From Coptodactyla brooksi (taxonomy: Eukaryota; Arthropoda; Insecta; Coleoptera; Scarabaeidae): a stretch of DNA of 25,893 bases. This document shows, in pieces, positions 1 to 9,769 of the stretch. Position numbers and translations under genes: made by a program. Position 1 is the first letter of the stretch, and each line of letters opens with the position of its first letter. Under the pieces are notes generated by a model, which was given only the letters and a program-made list of their open reading frames with translations, searched no databases and was not told the origin of the DNA. Location of the stretch: contig JAWQRM010000237.1 of the NCBI GenBank assembly GCA_033557675.1, forward strand, positions 1 to 25,893, read 5' to 3'.

Positions 1-49
1 TATTTAAATAAAAATATGTTTTTAAAAAATAGCTCAATAGCTATTTGAG

Positions 50-50
<1 letters not shown>

Positions 51-84
<34 letters not shown>
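51..84. repeat. (TA)n microsatellite
   Basis: A run of alternating T and A of about 34 bases. It is followed by a short interrupted stretch and then by a perfect palindrome. This is ordinary simple-sequence DNA. Confidence 0.95.
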
Positions 85-90
<6 letters not shown>

Positions 91-91
91 T

Positions 92-117
92 ACAGACCCA
101 TATATATATGGGTCTGT
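92..117. repeat. 26-bp perfect palindrome beside TA microsatellite
   Basis: The arms ACAGACCC and GGGTCTGT enclose an alternating AT centre. The whole 26 bases equals its own reverse complement, so it could form a cruciform. It probably arose with the neighbouring microsatellite. No protein-binding role can be assigned. Confidence 0.85.
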
Positions 118-1186
118 GTGTATATGTGTATGTGTATTACAAAAAAGAGCGTATCCAATTAGATGCACACGCGTTTCACGAGTTCATCACTTCGGCCGTG
201 TAAGTGCAGAGTTTCAATTATTCTGCATTGTAGGCATGGCGGCTCGCTTGTTAGACCAGCTGACACTAGCAGATGCATTCTCTTTTATTATCGTTAAATA
301 AAAGCGAGGATTGAGGCGTCTTTCTAGATTCCTGAAATCAAGTGGAGAACGGTTTTTACGACTTTTTAACGTCGTTTACTATCATCGGGTACCTGGAGAC
401 CCTCTTTTCTAAATTCGCTGGCACGTACGTATATTGTAATGGTTTTTAATTTAATTGGCTTAAAATAGGCAGGGAACAGGAGTTAGACTGCAGCAAGCGT
501 CCTCGCATTTTGTTTCTTTTTCATCACCCAGCTATCAAATTGGTTACAAATACCAGTGTACGCTCGTTGAAGTGATTTTGCGAATACGGTTACTAAAATA
601 TTAGCACATTGGTTATCGGTGCTTGTGCAAGTCATGTATTTTAACTTAACTTTTTTAAGTTATTAGATAACCTCATTAGTTGACGTCTTGCAGCTGCAGG
701 CCAACGCCCTCCCTGTTATATAATTCTACCTTTTATTTTCATTATTGCATTATTTCATTATATTATTAGGTGTTTCTAGCTTAATGTACATGAATTTTAG
801 ATTCATCGCAATAAATATTATTGTTTTATATTTTTCAAAAGATTTATATAATCGTTCTCATACAAACCGCGAAATTAAAATATTCCGTGTAGTTTCTGAA
901 CAAATTAAAAATTAGCTGAGAGTGTAGTGCTTTGACAAGCTACATTAATTCTCTAAGATGAAAATAACAAGAAGTTAATTATTATTATTCTCTATTAGCA
1001 GTTTTATTGAGACACCCTAAGTTTCGAATCGTTACACATTAAGATACATGCTTTACAATAAAAGACACCATTAACATGTCAACCCATTTGTATTGAGTTG
1101 TTTTGTATTTACCATCCTTATAACGATTAATAAAACTTTGCGTGGGTACGCAGATTCGGAACGACGTTCTTTAAAGCAATACACAA
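118..1186. other. No recognisable gene
   Basis: AT-rich sequence. Short open frames occur on both strands but none resembles a known protein or shows convincing splice signals. An ATG with a reasonable context at 236 opens only 21 codons. I see no RNA gene. Confidence 0.6.
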
Positions 1187-1233
1187 CAAAGATGTGTTTT
1201 TGCTTTAAAGGTTTAAGCAAAAACACATCTTTG
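1187..1233. repeat. Near-perfect 47-bp hairpin
   Basis: The arm at 1187-1206 pairs with 1214-1233 with one bulged base, and the stem continues to within two or three bases of its centre (CAAAGATGTG on one side, CACATCTTTG on the other). The loop is almost absent, which is unlike a normal pre-microRNA. It may be a small inverted duplication. No neighbouring gene explains it. Confidence 0.8.
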
Positions 1234-1690
1234 ATTTTTCGAAAATTTGTCTATTTAAGTAGATTGAAGTATCTCGCTCATTGCAGTAGACAAATAGTGA
1301 TTTGACAAATTTTATCTAGTATTGTTCTAGCAGTTGATAGTGTAGAAACCTGCTTTGTTAAAATTGCTGCTATGTTCTCAAAGGGATTGTTACTTTTACG
1401 CTTATCTGAATCACACCACCCTCTAGACATGCTTCTGGATCAAAATATTCAACAAAGATAACTTCATCACTAAGCGTTTTCTTCGCTATTAAAAGGTTAA
1501 GCTTTCGGTAATTTTATGCCAACATTTTCTCTTCACTACTTTATATGGTCTGCATCCTATGCTTATTTTAAAGATTTAAGTGTTCATTATTTTAAAGATT
1601 TAGTGTTCATCCATTGGTTGTAGTAAATGATTAGAATCTGGTATCAGTTTGACAATAGCTATATCGTGATATATTACCTATTATATTAAA
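1234..1690. other. No recognisable gene
   Basis: AT-rich. A 50-codon minus-strand frame (1430 down to 1278) starts MSRGWCDSDKRK and has coding-like composition, but I recognise no family and the length is within chance. It may be an unrecognised transposon scrap. Confidence 0.5.
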
Positions 1691-1694
1691 GTTG

Positions 1695-1760
1695 TGAGTT
1701 TGGAACCTTTGGCTTGGTAACAAAGTTAAACAATGTCACTGTTACGGTAAATGTGATTAA
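1695..1760 (-). repeat. Partial copy of the Penelope-type terminal repeat
   Basis: On the plus strand this begins GGAACCTTTGGCTTGGTAAC, followed by AAAGTT. The same block recurs in diverged form at 7250, 20883 and 21830, and on the opposite strand near 18930. At the other sites it lies downstream, on the ribozyme strand, of a hammerhead-like core. Here that core is missing or too decayed to see. Confidence 0.6.
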
Positions 1761-2155
1761 TCCGGTGATTATATATAATTCCCAACTCGTAATGGCGAAT
1801 GTGATAAATGTCTTGACAGATTGAGTCAGTAGAATACAGTATAGTTTTTTGAGTAGTTACTAATCAGAAGGATAGTTTTCCGTTGGGCACTATGACACAA
1901 GACGCTGCGAATAACAATATTTTATAATTAATAATTAAAAATTCAATAAACGACTATTTTAAGTCGCTGAACGAAATTTGAAAAAGGGACTGGCTTGAAT
2001 AAGGGATGTTTTGTCAAATTAAAGACCTAAGTAGAGAAAATAATTTTACTATTAGAATTCAAACAGTTACATATCAAAAACAAACGAAACCCATATCACA
2101 GAAAAAACATTTTTCCAAATAATATCTATTCCTACCATATACATAAATATATAAG

Positions 2156-2204
2156 ATATAAGATATAAACATATCCTGTTTATAAGATATAAACATATCC
2201 TGTT
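2156..2204. repeat. Tandem duplication of about 23 bp
   Basis: The block ATAAGATATAAACATATCCT (then GTT) occurs twice in direct succession. It lies just past the cysteine-rich tail of the integrase pseudogene and duplicates a few codons of its terminal frame. It is probably replication slippage after inactivation. Confidence 0.85.
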
Positions 2205-3175
2205 ATGATATTTAGAATTACAAAGTTTACAGGACTTTTTACATTTGCATTTATTAGACTTATATTGTCCCTTGCAAATGGATTGCTGATATCTCTGATC
2301 TCCAGAAAGAGATGACTTTCTAGAGGTCACATTTTAGAAGTGATTTGCGAGATCTGGAACATCTTCAAGCAAAATAAATTGTCATTCACAGATTGTGAAC
2401 TGATTTCTGGCATAGAAGTGTGAAAGTCTTCCTTGTTTTGTTCCTAACTGATAAAACAACTTCTAATATCACCGCTAATACATTTGGTGGGTCACTTCTT
2501 GCTCTGTCAATGTCTGGTACTCGTAATTTCACTGTATCACCAACTTCACCAGAAGGATTTCCTTCTGATTTGAAGGAAACTTAAGATTTGAAATTTTCAA
2601 CATTGTCTTTGCCTGTGATTCTAAACTTTCGTCAGCACTCATTCTGTATTTTCTTACTTGTTCTTGATTGCTTAAAATATCTGTCTGGATTAAAGGGGCC
2701 GCTGCTTCATCTTCTTTTTCATCATCTTAGATTTTGCTATTGGTGTTTTCGGAAGCGTTATTAACTATCTGGATTAGAGCTTGATTCGGTTACTGAACAT
2801 ACAGCCATTGTCACTTTGTAGTATTCCAAAGGGGACTCCAAATATAATACAAATATCAATTAGATTACATGCAACCTCTTCTGTACGTTTGCTTTTTAGG
2901 GCACCTAACTGTGCGAACTTGGCCAAGTGGTCTTAATAGACCAATATAAATTTAGAGTCATTATCTGGTCGCAACTGCATATCAATTGGGTCTACCTTGC
3001 ATCTTGAGTTCATCTCTTGAATAACCATTGGCCTAACAAGTCTTTTCTTCGGTACCTTTGATTTTTTGAACTTTCACATAAATTTAAATAAATCATTACT
3101 TCTTCGGTAATAATATTTTTAAAGTTCTTTTAGCATCCTGTTTCTGCCACCATGGCCTATTGACAAGTTTACTTC

Positions 3176-3185
3176 ATGAATTATG
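3176..3185. repeat. Left copy of 10-bp target-site duplication
   Basis: ATGAATTATG, identical to the block at 4154-4163. Removing the DNA between the copies, together with one copy, restores a continuous integrase reading frame on the minus strand. That supports a true insertion footprint rather than a chance repeat. Confidence 0.75.
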
Positions 3186-4153
3186 GTAGGTTAGGTTTAA
3201 AACGTGAGTGGGCTCATGCAGTCCTCCACTGCAACCATCGATCTATTGTGGCTCACATCTACGACTCACCTTCAAATCCTGCTCCCTGTAGAAAACTAAA
3301 TATATCTGGAGGTGATACCTCACCAAGGTCAGCTAGGCTCAGGTCGATGTATCCGAAGACGTGAAACATTATTCTTCCCAGTGCTTCCTAACATGTTGGG
3401 TTTATCAAGCTTAATCTCTAACTTCCCTAAGTAGCTTGAGGCTGGCTTCAGGCCATGGTTTGAGTTTAGCAGCTGTCCCCTCCAACCGGGCCACCCCAGT
3501 CTCATCGGCGACGGTTACCTAGAGCCGTCCAGGCTGATAGGTACAACTCTGAATACGCGCCTGTGGTCCGTCGTCATCTAATTCGTCCACAGCCGCCATA
3601 ATGGACCCCAGGAGTCCTTACAGAAATCTTACTTCCCGGTGAGAAAGCATTATTTGGAATAGGACTGTCCTATCTCCAACAGTAGCTCATTTTCTGTGCT
3701 AGCGGGAGATTCTTTCCCCTTCGACGTGCTCCTTTTTCTGCTTCCCAGGTCCATGTTGGGGCTGGGCAACCTGACAGTGGACCCATCTGCAGCCAGCACC
3801 CGATTCCGAAATAAATAATCACATTTGAAACCTTTGCACAGCCCTGTACACGACCGGGACTCTGACATCACCAAGCCGAACAGGTTGACCGCCGGCCAGT
3901 TTTTTCCCTGCCGGCAGGTTCCCAGATAGAAACCATTCCACGGGTGGGAATAACTTTCGTTAAAAACCCAAACCCGTGCATTAATTTACGTTGTACAGGA
4001 ATACAATTGGACACTACCCGTCAAATTACACTCCAGATGCACATTAAATATGCAGGTAACACCCAAACCGCAATCACTGCAACACTCTAATCACAGGATA
4101 AATACGGAGCGACACGACGCACGTCTATATCGAACGGATTTTTGAAGACAACT
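3186..4153 (-). mobile_element. 968-bp insertion with 10-bp target duplication, unclassified, probably non-LTR derived
   Basis: This segment interrupts the integrase pseudogene and is flanked by perfect 10-bp direct repeats. It is clearly richer in G and C than its surroundings. No terminal inverted repeats are visible: the left end starts GTAGGTTAGGTTTAAA and the right end, read on the minus strand, starts AGTTGTCTTC. That argues against a cut-and-paste transposon. The duplication is too long for an LTR element, and I see no LTR pair. On the minus strand, an ORF at 3868-3650 begins MSESRSCTGL, is rich in Lys and Ser (SRKRSTSKGKE) and ends after 72 codons, like the start of a retroelement ORF1. 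The minus-strand 3' end carries CCTAACC-type repeats rather than poly(A). Best guess: an internally deleted or SINE-like non-LTR element. A 9-11 bp Mutator duplication is the alternative. Confidence 0.6.
3650..3868 (-). CDS. Short ORF inside the insertion, possible ORF1 remnant
   Basis: About 72 codons, starting at the second possible methionine (MSESRSCTGLCKGF). The middle is basic and serine-rich, followed by an acidic ending. There is no domain I recognise. It lies in a GC-richer inserted element and would be read in the element's presumed sense direction. It may be the first part of a retroelement ORF1, cut off by the internal deletion, or it may be chance. Confidence 0.3.
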   Translation of the reverse strand: MSESRSCTGLCKGFKCDYLFRNRVLAADGSTVRLPSPNMDLGSRKRSTSKGKESPASTENELLLEIGQSYSK

Positions 4154-4163
4154 ATGAATTATG
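4154..4163. repeat. Right copy of 10-bp target-site duplication
   Basis: ATGAATTATG, matching 3176-3185 exactly. On the minus strand it encodes the IIH of the integrase zinc-binding region. Confidence 0.75.
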
Positions 4164-4265
4164 CTAAAATGTTCTTCAAAATACAGCTAAAATCTAACAT
4201 TGGAGGTGCATTTATTTACGGAAAAGAGAAGTTTTTTAACATAGCCGACTTTTCTGACGAAAACC
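4164..4265 (-). pseudogene. N-terminal-side piece of the KRBA2-like integrase
   Basis: The minus strand reads LYFEEHFSIIHEV, running through the 10-bp repeat into the frame seen at 3185 and below. This is the residue pattern that precedes the GHGG zinc-binding motif in this integrase family. A TAG at 4187-4189 stands just before LYF, and further upstream the frame becomes hard to follow (NVRF, VKKLLF). Together with 2140-3185 it forms one gene copy, inactivated and then split by the 968-bp insertion. Confidence 0.65.
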
Positions 4266-5100
4266 AACAGTGGTTTTCGACCAGTGAAGTTGTAGTGGTG
4301 GCAAATGTGACATCACATACTACTATTACAAATCTTTCTTCACGACCTACGCTATGCGGCAGACCCATGATGTAAAACAAAATTCCTTATACAGATATAC
4401 AATGTAGCTTTTGGTGTTTAATATAAATTTGAAGCTCTATATAATATTATGTTGTCGCCTTTTACACAATACCTTAAATAACGTTCTTAAAAGAGAGTGT
4501 AGCGAAACCGCAAGCACTTTCAAATATCAGTAAGTTTAACAATGATGCATTGTTAGCTTACACACCTAGTGAAAATGTACACGTATCATGTGGTCCACTG
4601 CTATCTTGCAAATGTTTGGCGGATTGTTAAAAGCGTTACGTATAACGTAAGACGTCATTGTACTACCACTGGTCGTAAATGGAATTACCACGGCAACATT
4701 TAAAGTAGTGAAACTCTGAATATACTTGTACCTACTATATATTTATCTCGGTGTACTTTAATTAAAAAAAAAACGAAAATAAGTAATAGTATAATGGAGT
4801 TTCGACTGATAAAGTTTTCAAACTCTGTTGCATAGTGAGTACCGTAGTTATTAGAAGAATAACAAACCTGTGTTATCAGTATCATTACTTAGGTTTATCG
4901 AGAACTTTAAATATATCTTCACTGCTTAATCGAATTTGTAGATAAGATGTTCCGATCGGTATTCCATTAGAGTACAGTGTTACCGTAAGAACGTTTATAG
5001 ATATAAGGTAGTCAGCGATTTTATGATCGGGTAGAAGCGTTGTTGACTTTACGGCGGTTACGCACGCAAATTGGTTATAATTTCAGATACATAAAACCGG
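4266..5100. other. No recognisable gene; upstream flank of a candidate exon
   Basis: AT-rich sequence with no recognised protein, RNA or repeat. Its last part would be promoter and 5' UTR for the candidate exon at 5137. I could not place a convincing TATA box or initiator there. Confidence 0.5.
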
Positions 5101-5136
5101 TAGCGATCGTCTCGACAATTACGTTTTACGTCCAGC

Positions 5137-5212
5137 ATGATGGACAAGGCAACTTCACGCATAAACAATATCGTGTTCGCGATTTACATAATATATGCAT
5201 TCGCTACACTAG
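5137..5212 (+). CDS. Candidate first coding exon with signal peptide
   Basis: ATG ATG opens 25 codons plus one base and ends at a near-ideal donor, TAG|GTGAGT at 5213. An in-frame TAG lies 12 codons upstream (5101), so translation must start here. The peptide has a short basic start (MMDKATSR), then a hydrophobic run (IVFAIYIIYAFATL), the plan of a secretory signal peptide or membrane anchor. Exons that end in phase 1 right after a signal peptide are common in genes for secreted and immunoglobulin-superfamily proteins. The second ATG has the better context, with A at -3 and G at +4. No downstream exon was found on the plus strand, so the following intron would be long and full of transposon debris. 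The family is unknown. Confidence 0.45.
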
Positions 5213-5984
5213 GTGAGTTAGCATAATTCGATTATAAATTTACAATTAGTGGCGTTTCAATAAACGTCTCTCGGACTCGGCTGATGTAGTGTACTTAACG
5301 GAGCTCAACTTTTTAACCGTTTGAGTTAACTAGTTGCGCAGAATCAAGTTTTCACTGATGGTTTTGAAGTTCGATGACTTGCCAGTAAATTGAAAGTAGA
5401 GAAGTAAGTAGCGACTAAATTTTGCAATTTAAGGTAAGTATACGTGTACTTTATTTCAGCTTTACTTGTTTGAACAGTTATTTCATTTAGTTGATTTACT
5501 TGGAAGAAATTTCACGACTTTAATTGTCATGTTTTAATTTAATTTGAATCTGGGGAAAAACCTTAATTATTTTCATACTAGTACTAGAAATTGCCTTAAT
5601 TTTCACGTAATTAAAGTTATTAACTACATAGTTGCGCCATTTCCCCCCTTAAAAATGGTTTGTGAATCTCACAAATTACTCTACATAAAGCTTCACTCTA
5701 TTCCATTAATACTAGCAGATCAGATTTAATGCTTGTGGGCTACTAATGATGTGCCGCTATGTGCTGACAGCGTTTACTAGGATAAAGATAATAAAATTGC
5801 CCTTTGCAGAACGTAACGACTTATGGAGTCAACGGTTAAAAGTACGTTGATATATACTCATAAAACAGCTGCGCATGTGGAATATTCACCCAGCCTTTTA
5901 CAAAGCTCACAAATGCTTCATAAGTAAATCTAGTAGAGTATAATAACCATACAGATGATTGGCTAATCAGCTCTTCCACAAAAT
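5213..5984. other. No recognisable gene; possible start of a long intron
   Basis: This follows the donor at 5213. A second strong donor-like site, AAG|GTAAGTAT, occurs at 5433, but I see no exon or acceptor in front of it. Nothing else is recognised. Confidence 0.5.
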
Positions 5985-6442
5985 ATTGTATACAGAAAGA
6001 TTCCTTTCTTTCCGGGTCTTTTTACCAAAATTTCTAAACTTGTTAATATAGATGGTTTAGGGATAACATATTACAATTTATCGCTTGTTGCTGGCTTCTT
6101 CTCTAAAATTGAACAAAAAACTCCAAAAGACAAGATATCTGGGGTGGTGTATTGCATACGGTGTGAGGATTGTGGAGCCAATTATGTTGGCCAAACAAAA
6201 ATTTGGTTGAGCAGTAGAATCAAACAGCATAAACAGTATATTATTAGTAATAAGTCTGCCAGTGCTTTGTCTTGAATAATAATCATAAAATTAATTTTGA
6301 CGATGTCAAAAATCCGTTTAATGAAGATATCCTGAGAGAAAGAAATTTCTTTGAAATGATCGCAAGTAAAACTACTCCATGGGCATGACGTGGATGTAAT
6401 AACAGTAGTGAAATAGAGAACCTAAGTGAACTGACTTTCTAA
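5985..6442 (+). pseudogene. Penelope-like element fragment: RT thumb plus GIY-YIG endonuclease
   Basis: Penelope-like retroelements encode a reverse transcriptase followed by a GIY-YIG nuclease that nicks target DNA. Frame 1 (5985 to TGA at 6273) begins with a thumb-like IPFFPGLFTKISKL, then the nuclease core: GVVYCIRCEDCG (GIY-like strand plus the CxxC insert typical of the family), NYVGQTK (the YIG part, glycine kept), SSRIKQH (the Arg and the His of the active helix). After a frameshift at about 6270 the frame ending at 6442 reads NNNHKINFDDVKNPF, ERNFFEMIAS and ENLSELTF, the normal C-terminal end. A TGA also interrupts this part. The RT fingers and palm are absent upstream, so the copy is 5'-truncated, as is usual for these elements. 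A hammerhead-like fold follows about 300 bases downstream. Confidence 0.82.
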
Positions 6443-6742
6443 ATATTCACTTTCTTTGTTACTGTCTGTCAAATTATTCAAAAAATTTTTCTTGCTGCCC
6501 CTATTTGGGGTTGGTGTCTTTTATTTAGCAACGTAGATTTATGTTGACAGTCTTCAACTGGCCATTTTACTTTCTGTTATAACTTGGACAAGCATGTGCT
6601 GGTGCTATTTTTTGTGTTTCCTACAATTTCAGCTCAATTGTTTGTATTTGGTAATATTCTATTACGATATTTTATTAGTTTTTGAAGTGATTACTTGTTA
6701 GCTAAGTTTTCTAAGAAGTTTTACTTCACTTGCTGATAACAC

Positions 6743-6815
6743 GTGATTTTTACCTTTTGAAGAAACGGACATTGTTACCGCGAAATATCCGTTCTTAATA
6801 AAAAGGTCAAATCAC
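6743..6815 (+). ncRNA. Hammerhead-ribozyme-like fold 3' of the first Penelope fragment
   Basis: The arms GTGATTTTTACC and GGTCAAATCAC pair nearly perfectly (stem I). They enclose TTGAAGA (CUGANGA core with its first C changed to T), a short CGG/CCG stem II and CGAAAT (the GAAA core), then a very short stem III. That order (stem I, CUGANGA, stem II, GAAA, short stem III, cleavage site, stem I) is the type I hammerhead arrangement known from Penelope-like elements. The changed first C of the core should weaken or abolish cleavage. A second inverted copy of AAAAGGTCAAAT lies at 6825-6837. Confidence 0.45.
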
Positions 6816-6837
6816 ATACATTGTTATTTGACCTTTT

Positions 6838-7249
6838 CATCAGGGAAACATTACGGGGAACGGAACGGTTTTGGTTAGCTGGGGTATTAAAAAGTAACCT
6901 GTTTATTAGAAATTTGGGGTAATCATTATTCATTAACGCATCTCTCAATCTCCTGAGATTTTTGCTGGTTCAACGCATTTTTGAAGCAAGTATAGATATA
7001 GATTTTTTGAAGCAAGTATAGAGACGGTTTCGCTCAAGAACCTTTTGGAAAATCTCCTTCGACGCTACCTATGGATAAGCAGGTTTGCTGATGGTTTTTC
7101 CAGCTGCCTTCAATCCCTTAATCTCTTCTCGAAGATGGTGTATAGCCTCCTTAAGATCAGCAAGATGATTACCGACTGATGGACAATCCCAAGATGCCCA
7201 GGATAGACCAACAGTAGCAGCTATTTTGTGGACCTCAGATCAAGTTAGG
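6838..7249. other. No recognisable gene
   Basis: AT-rich DNA. A short local duplication (GAAGCAAGTATAGA twice, near 6983-7023) is visible. It may include the unrecognised 3' flank of the Penelope fragment. Confidence 0.5.
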
Positions 7250-7370
7250 TCTGGTCTTTTGGTTTAGTAACAAAGTTAAATAATGCCACCACTACACCAA
7301 AACCGAAAAGTTTATTTTACTTGATGCACATTTCGCCAATTAAATCGGCACCTTCGGAAGCGCTCGCAGC
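7250..7370 (-). repeat. Hammerhead-bearing terminal repeat, decayed copy
   Basis: Read on the minus strand: CCGAAGG (from CUGAAGA) at 7357-7351, GCCGAT...ATTGGC (stem II) and GAAAT at 7334-7330, then GTGCATCAAG, AAACTTTTCGGTTTTGGTG and the TAACTTTGTTACTAAACC block. The CUGANGA box has two changes, so catalysis is doubtful. The same order of blocks is found at 20883-21015. Confidence 0.6.
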
Positions 7371-7800
7371 AAGTGATTGAAATGAAAAAAGAAATTCAAT
7401 TATTTCGTTATCGAATATCATTAGGCACCCTAAAAAATTATGCTCGCATCATTTCCAAATATGGTATCCGCAATTCAAGATGGCTACCACGCCCACCTCT
7501 CCAATTGGCCCTGTAATGAAGATCGGCGATTTGCTATATCCTGATCAACACCCCTGTAATTCTTTGATTGGTACACCACCTCTTAATTCCCGCCCACTGC
7601 TACCTTGCGGTTGATAATACAAGCCTTAGGCTCCTCCCACTTTCTGCTAATGGTGGGGGATGTAGAGACAGATACCTCGTCTCTTTACCACTCAATATTT
7701 CAACCCAATCAGTGTCTCCTAACTCGACTGATTCGACAAAACTTTTAACACCTGCTGACCTCCGTTTTGCCTCCACCTTATCTTACCTCATAGATAATAT
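7371..7800. other. Probable continuation of repeat-derived DNA
   Basis: Slightly more GC-rich than its surroundings, with phrases such as CCAATTGGCC that have a diverged counterpart near 20850 (AATTGGCCCG). An open frame at 7568-7804 has no recognisable domain. I read this as part of the same repeat family rather than as a gene. Confidence 0.4.
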
Positions 7801-8800
7801 ATAATCCGCTCTACGAAAAGAGAGATGCAAAGTATCTATCGATCATTGCAATTAAATCTTCACATTCTCTTTGCTCGAGAGCTAACAGTATAGTTAAGCT
7901 ACGTAGCAGACTTTCTAGACAAGTTTTCTAGAAAGTTTCAGACCAGTTTCTTCGTTCATTATATTTAACAATATTGCTCTTTTTTTGCTTTGCTCTCTGT
8001 CTCATTTCATGTGAAATCATTATTTAAACCAGCATTATAGATTTATCAGTCGGTCGTGCCGCATTGGTATTCACGTAATTGACCGACTTTCAATGCTATT
8101 TTATCTTACTTTTTCTTATTATTGCTTGACATTTTATCATTCGTCGCTAGTTATGCCTTTCACACGGAAATAATTCAAACGACTGTAGAAATGACCCATT
8201 CAATATACGGACAAGAAGCGATTCCCAGATTGTTTAACGTGACTTTGACGTGACCCTCATCAACTATTGAATAGTGGAAAATTAAGGTATTAAATGAAAC
8301 TGTGTTCACGTCTATCGATATATACGTTGTTGAAGGACGGGGCACTTAAACCATGTCTCAATATACATGTAATTAAATATCTCAAGGTGTGAGAAAAACT
8401 TATAAGCTTTTAAAACCGTTAGCCATCCCTAAAATATTTAATCTAAAGGATCATTTTCTAAATATTTCTGATAATTCAACCTGATCCAAATTCATAAGCA
8501 CTGTATTTTGGGCCAAATTTCTCTCGTTACCTATTTTTAATTTGCTAGAAATATCAATTATATTACAAACTATGCAGATATTATCAATTGTATTACACAT
8601 ATTGCTAGTTGCCTTCATAAATTGCTTGACAATCTCGCGCTTATAGGTCTATTGCATAAGACAAATTGGGATAGCTGAAAAAGCTGGACATCCTTAATAC
8701 TGGGTTGGCTGTGATGACAGTTGATCACGAGAAACTTGCTGTTCAAGTGTCTCGAGATCAAAAAGCCTGTAACTTAGTTAGGGAAACGTAGTCCCGGCGC
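7801..8800. other. No recognisable gene
   Basis: AT-rich sequence without recognised coding, RNA or repeat features. Confidence 0.5.
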
Positions 8801-8836
8801 AAGTTTCGCCAACCAAGTTGGCATCATCAGGATTGA
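8798..8836 (-). ncRNA. Hammerhead-ribozyme-like motif, intact core
   Basis: Minus strand: CTGATGA (8830-8824), one T, then a perfect 6-bp stem II GCCAAC-TTG-GTTGGC, then GAAAC. Both invariant boxes are intact. The expected cleavage triplet is changed (GCC where sister copies have GUC) and stem I is weak, so the copy is probably inactive. The extra U between the CUGAUGA box and stem II is shared by all copies of this family here. Confidence 0.5.
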
Positions 8837-9419
8837 TGAAAAATGCTGCTTTTATATTCATATATTGTTATATTCATTTTGAACATAGCGTACCATTGTT
8901 CTACATGTTACAACTGTCATCCAAACAGAATTAATCATGGAGCGTTACACGGTTCTACAACTTTATTATAAAAATAATCCAAAAAGAAAATCGCCGCCTT
9001 CCTATGTTGCTATTGGAGTACACACTTTTTACTTTTTATTGACAAAAATTGCAAAATTCTATCTAAATTTAGCGGTTACGGTACAATACCGTGAAAACTA
9101 AGGTGCATTAAGCGATGCTTTTTACAAATTCCATTTTTCTTAATAAATATGAATATATATATAAATGATTTATTTTTGTACCAAGTTTAATGAACCTAAC
9201 CCGCTCTAAAATACTGTAAAAAACTGTCAAGTACAAATTGCAGTAAGTTATAAAGTCTGTTAATATACCAAGATATCTAAATTGTAGTGTCTTAAGATTT
9301 ATGACATTTTTTACACATACCGTACTTCACCTTTCCCAGCTGTATGTGAATATGTTGACGTCAGCTAAGTTTGAATCGCGTTTTGTCCCACTTGTCTAAT
9401 TTTTCTATACGTGGATGAC

Positions 9420-9422
<3 letters not shown>
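8837..9422. other. No recognisable gene
   Basis: AT-rich sequence. Nothing coding or structural recognised. Confidence 0.5.

Positions 9423-9452
<30 letters not shown>
9423..9452. repeat. (TA)n microsatellite
   Basis: About 15 TA units in a row. Confidence 0.95.
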
Positions 9453-9457
<5 letters not shown>

Positions 9458-9769
9458 AACCCAAATGTTGTTATACGATTTTCTTTTGTTTTTAAGCTAT
9501 AGCGTCATAATAAAAATTCTTACTATTGTTGTGATTGTAGATTTCGTGTATAAATAGACTTTCGCATATTTTCTAGTTACTTCTTATTTCTAGTTATGTC
9601 TTAAACAAGATTACTACATTAACATGTACGTTGCTTTGTTACTACTAACTTAGTACATTAATACATTGACAGAAGGTAAATAACTGAAAAGTGTTATAAA
9701 ATGCCACACATTTACTCAAATTTTATATTTGCAAATGTGGTGTTTGCAATGGTAGTAGTGAAGTAGAAA

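Larger units (their letters stand above)
2140..3185 (-). pseudogene. Decayed KRBA2-like integrase, main part
   Basis: Reading the minus strand, broken frames together give the parts of a DDE integrase of the type found in KRBA2 proteins and related Ginger-like or retroelement integrases. First comes the zinc-binding region, with IHEVNLSIGHGG and then LCESSKNQ, where the second cysteine of the HHCC motif is lost. Next is the catalytic core: CKVDPIDMQ supplies the first Asp and LQSDNG the second. The third acidic residue is not visible. Then comes a chromodomain-like stretch GDTVKLRVPDIDRARSDP. Last is a cysteine-rich tail with CKCKKSCKLCNSKYH near 2200-2270. Several frameshifts and in-frame stops interrupt it, for example TAA in place of the Gln of YQDHL and TGA after QFTICE, so it cannot encode a working protein. 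The N-terminal side continues beyond an insertion, at 4164 and above. The family assignment rests on remembered motif order and spacing. Confidence 0.8.

Noticed and set aside
1278..1430. 50-codon minus-strand frame
   Set aside because: Coding-like composition but no family recognised, and the length is compatible with chance.
3176..3364. 62-codon plus-strand frame at the insertion edge
   Set aside because: It spans the target duplication and the end of the insertion, and has no recognisable product.
3186..4153. Telomeric origin of the insertion because of TAGGTTAGG at its left end
   Set aside because: Only two TTAGG-like units are present, which can occur by chance, and the site is not a telomeric array.
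4142..4375. 77-codon plus-strand frame
   Set aside because: The minus strand over its first part is the integrase pseudogene, so this is a shadow frame.
7568..7804. 78-codon plus-strand frame
   Set aside because: No domain, and it lies in what seems to be repeat-derived DNA.
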